DNA from: an uncultured Aquimarina sp.
Lineage (GTDB): Bacteria; Bacteroidota; Bacteroidia; Flavobacteriales; Flavobacteriaceae
NCBI GenBank assembly: GCA_947496355.1
Contig: CANMCO010000002.1
Span: forward strand, 62,001 to 126,000
Reading direction: 5' to 3'
DNA length: 64,000 nucleotides
The translations under genes were made by a program, and so were the position numbers. Below the pieces are notes generated by a model. That model had not been told where the DNA came from. It saw only the letters and a list, made by a program, of their open reading frames with translations, and searched no databases. Positions 60,487-64,000 of this stretch are shown piece after piece (position 1 is the stretch's first letter; every line of letters starts with the position of its first letter).

Positions 60487-61293
60487 TTGAAAAGGAAATA
60501 TCTATACCCAATATTGATTATAATAGTAACTATTGGTTTTTATTATTTTGAGGAAAACATAAGTAATGAAGGATATAATTATAATAATAAGGACGAAGAA
60601 ACCGAAACCTCTGATTTTGGATTTTTCTATTTACCAACATCTACTACGGGATCCATTATAGTTCATGATTATTATGCTTTGTCATATTCTGAAAAGCATG
60701 AGCAGGCTGAATGGGTAGCATACGAATTGAAGCGAGATCAAGTAACGGCAAATGATTTTAAAAGACCTTATTTTGAAATTGATAAAAAGGTAAGGACTTC
60801 TTCTGCAGATTGGCGCAATTATAAGAAATCAGGCTATGATAGAGGGCATTTGTGCCCGGCTGGAGATAGAGGGTTTGATTATAAAGCTTTTGAAGAAACG
60901 TTTCTTACATCAAATATTTCACCTCAAAATCATGAGTTTAATAGTGGTATTTGGAATTATCTTGAACAAAAAGTAAGATACTGGGCAAAGGCCTATGATG
61001 GGGTTTATGTAGTGACCGGAGGAGTTTTATCTGGTAATCTTAAAACTATTGGATACGAGGCTGTATCTGTACCAAAGTATTTTTATAAAGTAATACTAAA
61101 AGGAGGTTCTAAAAACCCTAAAATGATTGCTTTTTTAATGCCACATAAAGATTCTGATAAATCATTAAAGGAATTTGTTGTGCCTGTTAATAATCTAGAA
61201 GAGCTTACAGGAATCGATTTTTTTCCAACATTGGATGACAAAATTGAAGAGCAATTAGAAGCTTCCTCAAGTACAAAAGGTTGGAAATTCTAA
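60487..61293 (+). CDS. DNA/RNA non-specific endonuclease, secreted or membrane-anchored
   Basis: A 268-residue beta-beta-alpha-metal nuclease of the NUC1 family. An N-terminal hydrophobic helix (about 5-21) suggests export or anchoring. The catalytic motif is DRGHLCPAGDRGF, and the second conserved stretch, TSNISPQNHEFNSGIWNYLE, supplies the metal-binding asparagine. The start must be TTG at 60487, because a stop codon lies two codons upstream in frame and no other start precedes the hydrophobic helix. It faces away from the peptide gene and converges with rodA, 10 bp apart. Confidence 0.87.
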   Translation: MKRKYLYPILIIIVTIGFYYFEENISNEGYNYNNKDEETETSDFGFFYLPTSTTGSIIVHDYYALSYSEKHEQAEWVAYELKRDQVTANDFKRPYFEIDKKVRTSSADWRNYKKSGYDRGHLCPAGDRGFDYKAFEETFLTSNISPQNHEFNSGIWNYLEQKVRYWAKAYDGVYVVTGGVLSGNLKTIGYEAVSVPKYFYKVILKGGSKNPKMIAFLMPHKDSDKSLKEFVVPVNNLEELTGIDFFPTLDDKIEEQLEASSSTKGWKF

Positions 61294-61303
61294 TCTTAAG
61301 AAT

Positions 61304-62557
61304 TTACCATTCATTAACACGATTAGCATCTAGTTTAATAAATATAAAAAGCAATATAGTAAACCCCCATAATCCTGATCCGCCATAGCTGAAAAAGGGG
61401 AGAGGAATCCCAATGGTTGGAAGCAGACCAGTTACCATACCAATGTTAATGGCAAAATGAATAAACAGAATTCCTACAACACTATATCCATACACTCTAC
61501 TAAATTGTGATTTTTGACGTTCTGCCAGGTTAATAAGTCGAATCAATAGCAGGATAAAGAGTATTACTACAAAGGTTGCTCCCAGAAAGCCCCATTCTTC
61601 TCCAACTGTACTAAAGATATAGTCGGTATGTTGTTCGGGAACAAAACCTCCTTTTGTTTGTGTACCTTCTTTCCATCCTTTTCCGGTCCAACCACCGCTT
61701 CCAACTGCAATCTGACTTTGGTTCGTGTTATATCCTATTCCTTTAGAATCTACTTCTTTACCTAAAACAATATTAAATCGATCACGATGTCGCTGTTCAA
61801 ATACATTATTAAAAATGTAATTTACCGAAAAACAAAAGCCAGTAATAACTATAAGTGCAAGAAGGAACTTAGAATACGGAGGTTTTCGTTTTCTGTTTTT
61901 AATCAAAATAAAGAGCATTACCGCTGCAATAGCGAGAACTACCCATAATGGTTTGAAAAGTAAGGTAAGTATAAATAACACTGCAGCAGAAACACCTACA
62001 ATAAGATATATCGCCGCCAATCCTTCTCTATATAGTGGAAAGAAAAAAGCAGCATAAACCAAGGCACTTCCGGGATCGGGTTGCGGTATGATGACTAATG
62101 CGGGTAATGCAATAATTAAAAAAGCCCTAAGTTGATGACCTATTAGATTAATATTAGTTTGCATATCACTCAGGAATTTGGCAAGAGCAAGAGCGGTACA
62201 AGCCTTCGCGAATTCTGAAGGTTGTAAGCCAACAGGCCCAAAAGCATACCAAGATGTTGCTCCCGAAATTGTTTTTCCGAAGACGAAAAGCCCTAAAAGT
62301 GAAAGTATAGATATCACATAAATCAATCCTGCAAATCGCTCATAAAACTTAACCTCTATGGCTTGTATAATAATAATGAGGACAATGCTAAATAAGATCC
62401 AAAAAGCCTGCTTTACATGGGGTTGGGAGAAATCAGTAAGCGAAAATGTTTCATTTTCGTAGGATGCAGAATAGATATTTCCCCAACCAAAACCTACTAG
62501 TAATAAAAATAATAAAACCGTTATCCAATCAATAGCGGCAACACTGGATCTTGCCAT
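61304..62557 (-). CDS. rodA: rod-shape glycosyltransferase RodA
   Basis: A 417-residue SEDS-family peptidoglycan polymerase with about ten membrane helices. GPVGLQPSEFAKACTALALAKFLSD and GIPLPFFSYGGSGLWG are the family signatures. It starts within the stop codon of the upstream mrdA gene (TAATG overlap), so the pair is coupled. Together they build the lateral wall; FtsW is the alternative paralogue but pairing with PBP2 favours RodA. Confidence 0.93.
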   Translation of the reverse strand: MARSSVAAIDWITVLLFLLLVGFGWGNIYSASYENETFSLTDFSQPHVKQAFWILFSIVLIIIIQAIEVKFYERFAGLIYVISILSLLGLFVFGKTISGATSWYAFGPVGLQPSEFAKACTALALAKFLSDMQTNINLIGHQLRAFLIIALPALVIIPQPDPGSALVYAAFFFPLYREGLAAIYLIVGVSAAVLFILTLLFKPLWVVLAIAAVMLFILIKNRKRKPPYSKFLLALIVITGFCFSVNYIFNNVFEQRHRDRFNIVLGKEVDSKGIGYNTNQSQIAVGSGGWTGKGWKEGTQTKGGFVPEQHTDYIFSTVGEEWGFLGATFVVILFILLLIRLINLAERQKSQFSRVYGYSVVGILFIHFAINIGMVTGLLPTIGIPLPFFSYGGSGLWGFTILLFIFIKLDANRVNEW

Positions 62558-64000
62558 TATTGATTGATTTTAAAAGGTTCGCCACTATAGGGTTTTGCAT
62601 ATTCTTCTTCAAGGCTATGTGTAAAAATCCAATTTTCTAAATCTGTTCGGGAAATTGTGCCTTTTATGTGTTTTTCTATCATAAGTGATGCAATTCTTCC
62701 TGCATAACGAGCTCCCCAATATCCGTTTTCAACAAATACCGCAATCGCTATTTTGGGATCATCTTTTGGCGCAAATGCAACAAATACAGAGTGATCTGTA
62801 AGTTGTGTTTTTACACCATCAATTTTGGTGAAATTTTCTGCGGTTCCTGTTTTACCGCAAATTTCAATTCCTTCAACTTGTAAAAAACTAGCCGTCCCAT
62901 TTGTATATACTTCATACATTCCTTGTACAACAGGTTCAAAATGTTCTTTATCAATAGTGGTAATCTTGGGCTTAGTATAGTTTTCATTCTCGATTGGCTT
63001 ACCATCAATAGCTTTTATAATATGTGGTGTATAATAATGCCCTCTATTTGCAATTGCTGCGGTCATATTTGCCAACTGTATTGGTGTTGACAAAACTTCT
63101 CCTTGCCCAATAGCATTAGATATTGTTGCAGTAGCATACCATTTATAAGTAGGGTATTGATATACTTTGTTGTAATACTCAGAATTTGGAACTTTACCTG
63201 GTCTCCCAGCAGATAGGTCATTACCCAAATAATTTCCTAAACCGAAACTTTGTGCGTGTTTTCTCCAAACCTCTATTCCTTCTTGTGGGGTGTCATACTT
63301 TTCTATAATTCTTTTGTATACTGTTGCAAAATAGGCATTACACGAATTTGCAATACCAGGGATCATGTTAAGAGGCCCCCTGTGGTGGTGACATCCTAAT
63401 TTTTGACCTTTTCCATAATAATATCCCATTCTACAAGAAACCTTTTCTTTTAGATCGATAACTTCTTCTTGAAGCCCAATTAATGCATTTATAGTCTTAA
63501 ATGGGGATCCAGGAGGGTACTCTCCTTGTAGACCTCTATCAAATAAAGGTTTAGCTATGGTGTCATAATATAATTTGGTGAAATTTGGAGATCTTTTTCT
63601 TCCTACTAGTAATTCGGGTTTATAACTGGGTGCAGTTATTAATGCTAAAATCTCTCCTGTAGAAGGTTCTAAAGCTACAATACCTCCTCGTTTATTTTTC
63701 ATGAGTTTTTGACCGTAATCTTGTAGCCTGGCATCTATGGTTATCGTAAGATCTTTTCCATTTACCGGAAGTGTATCAAATTTCTTATTCTTGTATGGTC
63801 CTATATCCCTATTGAATCTGTCTTTTTGAATACGTTTTACTCCTTTGATTCCTCTAAGCTCATTTTCATATTGTTTTTCTACACCATCAATACCTATAAG
63901 GTCTCCAGAAAGATAATAAGGGTCTTTTTTGATTAAGGCTTCGTTTACCTCACCAATATAACCCAAAACATTTGCAGCATTTACGGTTTCATAATCTCTT
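62557..64000 (-). CDS. mrdA: penicillin-binding protein 2, N-terminus beyond window end
   Basis: The frame continues to the last base, so only the C-terminal part (about 480 residues) is visible. It is the transpeptidase partner of RodA, cross-linking peptidoglycan in elongation. The active serine is in PPGSPFKT (SxxK), the second motif is SCN in IANSCNAYF, and the third is KTG in CGKTGTAEN. The first visible part (NVLGYIGEVNEALI) is the end of the PBP2 dimerisation region. Stop overlaps the rodA start. Confidence 0.93.
   Translation of the reverse strand, partial: RDYETVNAANVLGYIGEVNEALIKKDPYYLSGDLIGIDGVEKQYENELRGIKGVKRIQKDRFNRDIGPYKNKKFDTLPVNGKDLTITIDARLQDYGQKLMKNKRGGIVALEPSTGEILALITAPSYKPELLVGRKRSPNFTKLYYDTIAKPLFDRGLQGEYPPGSPFKTINALIGLQEEVIDLKEKVSCRMGYYYGKGQKLGCHHHRGPLNMIPGIANSCNAYFATVYKRIIEKYDTPQEGIEVWRKHAQSFGLGNYLGNDLSAGRPGKVPNSEYYNKVYQYPTYKWYATATISNAIGQGEVLSTPIQLANMTAAIANRGHYYTPHIIKAIDGKPIENENYTKPKITTIDKEHFEPVVQGMYEVYTNGTASFLQVEGIEICGKTGTAENFTKIDGVKTQLTDHSVFVAFAPKDDPKIAIAVFVENGYWGARYAGRIASLMIEKHIKGTISRTDLENWIFTHSLEEEYAKPYSGEPFKINQ

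Noticed and set aside
1..64000. CRISPR arrays, tRNA/rRNA genes, insertion sequences, prophage and replication origin
   Set aside because: Looked for regularly spaced repeats, cloverleaf-like sequences, transposase motifs and terminal inverted repeats; none was convincing.

Overview
This AT-rich window carries one continuous, densely coded stretch of chromosome from a marine-type member of the Flavobacteriaceae (Bacteroidota). The evidence is a SusC/SusD pair, a carboxypeptidase-regulatory-like N-terminal domain, a mevalonate-type HMG-CoA reductase with a GYDIA-type GHMP kinase, SPII lipoproteins with Ser/Asp-rich starts, Bacteroidota-type promoters (TTTG ... TAnnTTTG), weak ribosome-binding sites, and a C39 exporter with 'double-glycine' peptides. 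The genus is not determinable from the sequence alone; Aquimarina or a close relative is a guess. I see no rRNA, tRNA, CRISPR array, insertion sequence or prophage.

Layout. 0-4 kb: the 3' end of tadA, a cNMP/CBS/DUF294 signalling protein, a DnaQ-like exonuclease and a surface-domain protein. 3.8-8 kb (minus): cold-shock protein, a small membrane protein, a ClC channel and aspS. 8.3-12.7 kb: an isolated SusC/SusD pair closed by a strong terminator. 12.7-19.5 kb (minus): tetR-tolC-mfp-RND efflux operon with a clear palindromic operator over the tetR promoter. 19.6-28.5 kb: polyprenyl synthase, sucA-sucB, and the GHMP kinase-HMG-CoA reductase pair. 28.7-37.6 kb: peptide utilisation (DPP-IV peptidase, two POT transporters, thioredoxin-like protein, M20 amidohydrolase, serine hydrolase). 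37.6-42.5 kb (minus): surE-(membrane)-lpxB-NlpC/P60-comEC. 42.7-45.9 kb: tail-specific protease and a lone OppC-type permease. 61.3-64 kb (minus): mrdA (cut by the window end) and rodA.

The accessory region is 45.9-60.5 kb. On the minus strand it has three short precursors with double-glycine-type leaders, a polytopic membrane protein, a thioredoxin-fold protein and a C39 peptidase-ABC exporter; then a lipoprotein with five calcium-type DxDGDGKDN repeats, a TPR-CHAT protease predicted to lie outside the cytoplasm, and a small lipoprotein. Divergent from these are an ECF sigma factor and a membrane anti-sigma-like protein with TPRs. Next comes a C39-like/VKOR/DsbA fusion, and upstream of it a 56-residue cysteine-rich double-glycine precursor that is easily missed because of its size.

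The most informative signal I found is a bipartite promoter motif, GGGTAAGA-N13-ATAACA, present three times with identical spacing, 36-64 bp upstream of the first double-glycine peptide, the repeat lipoprotein and the small lipoprotein. I infer that these are the promoters of the neighbouring ECF sigma factor. That would tie the peptide/export operon and two surface lipoproteins into one regulon, with the CHAT protease as a physically embedded partner. The cysteine-rich peptide instead has a housekeeping-type promoter, a 5' hairpin and its own terminator, followed by the disulfide-forming fusion that plausibly oxidises it.
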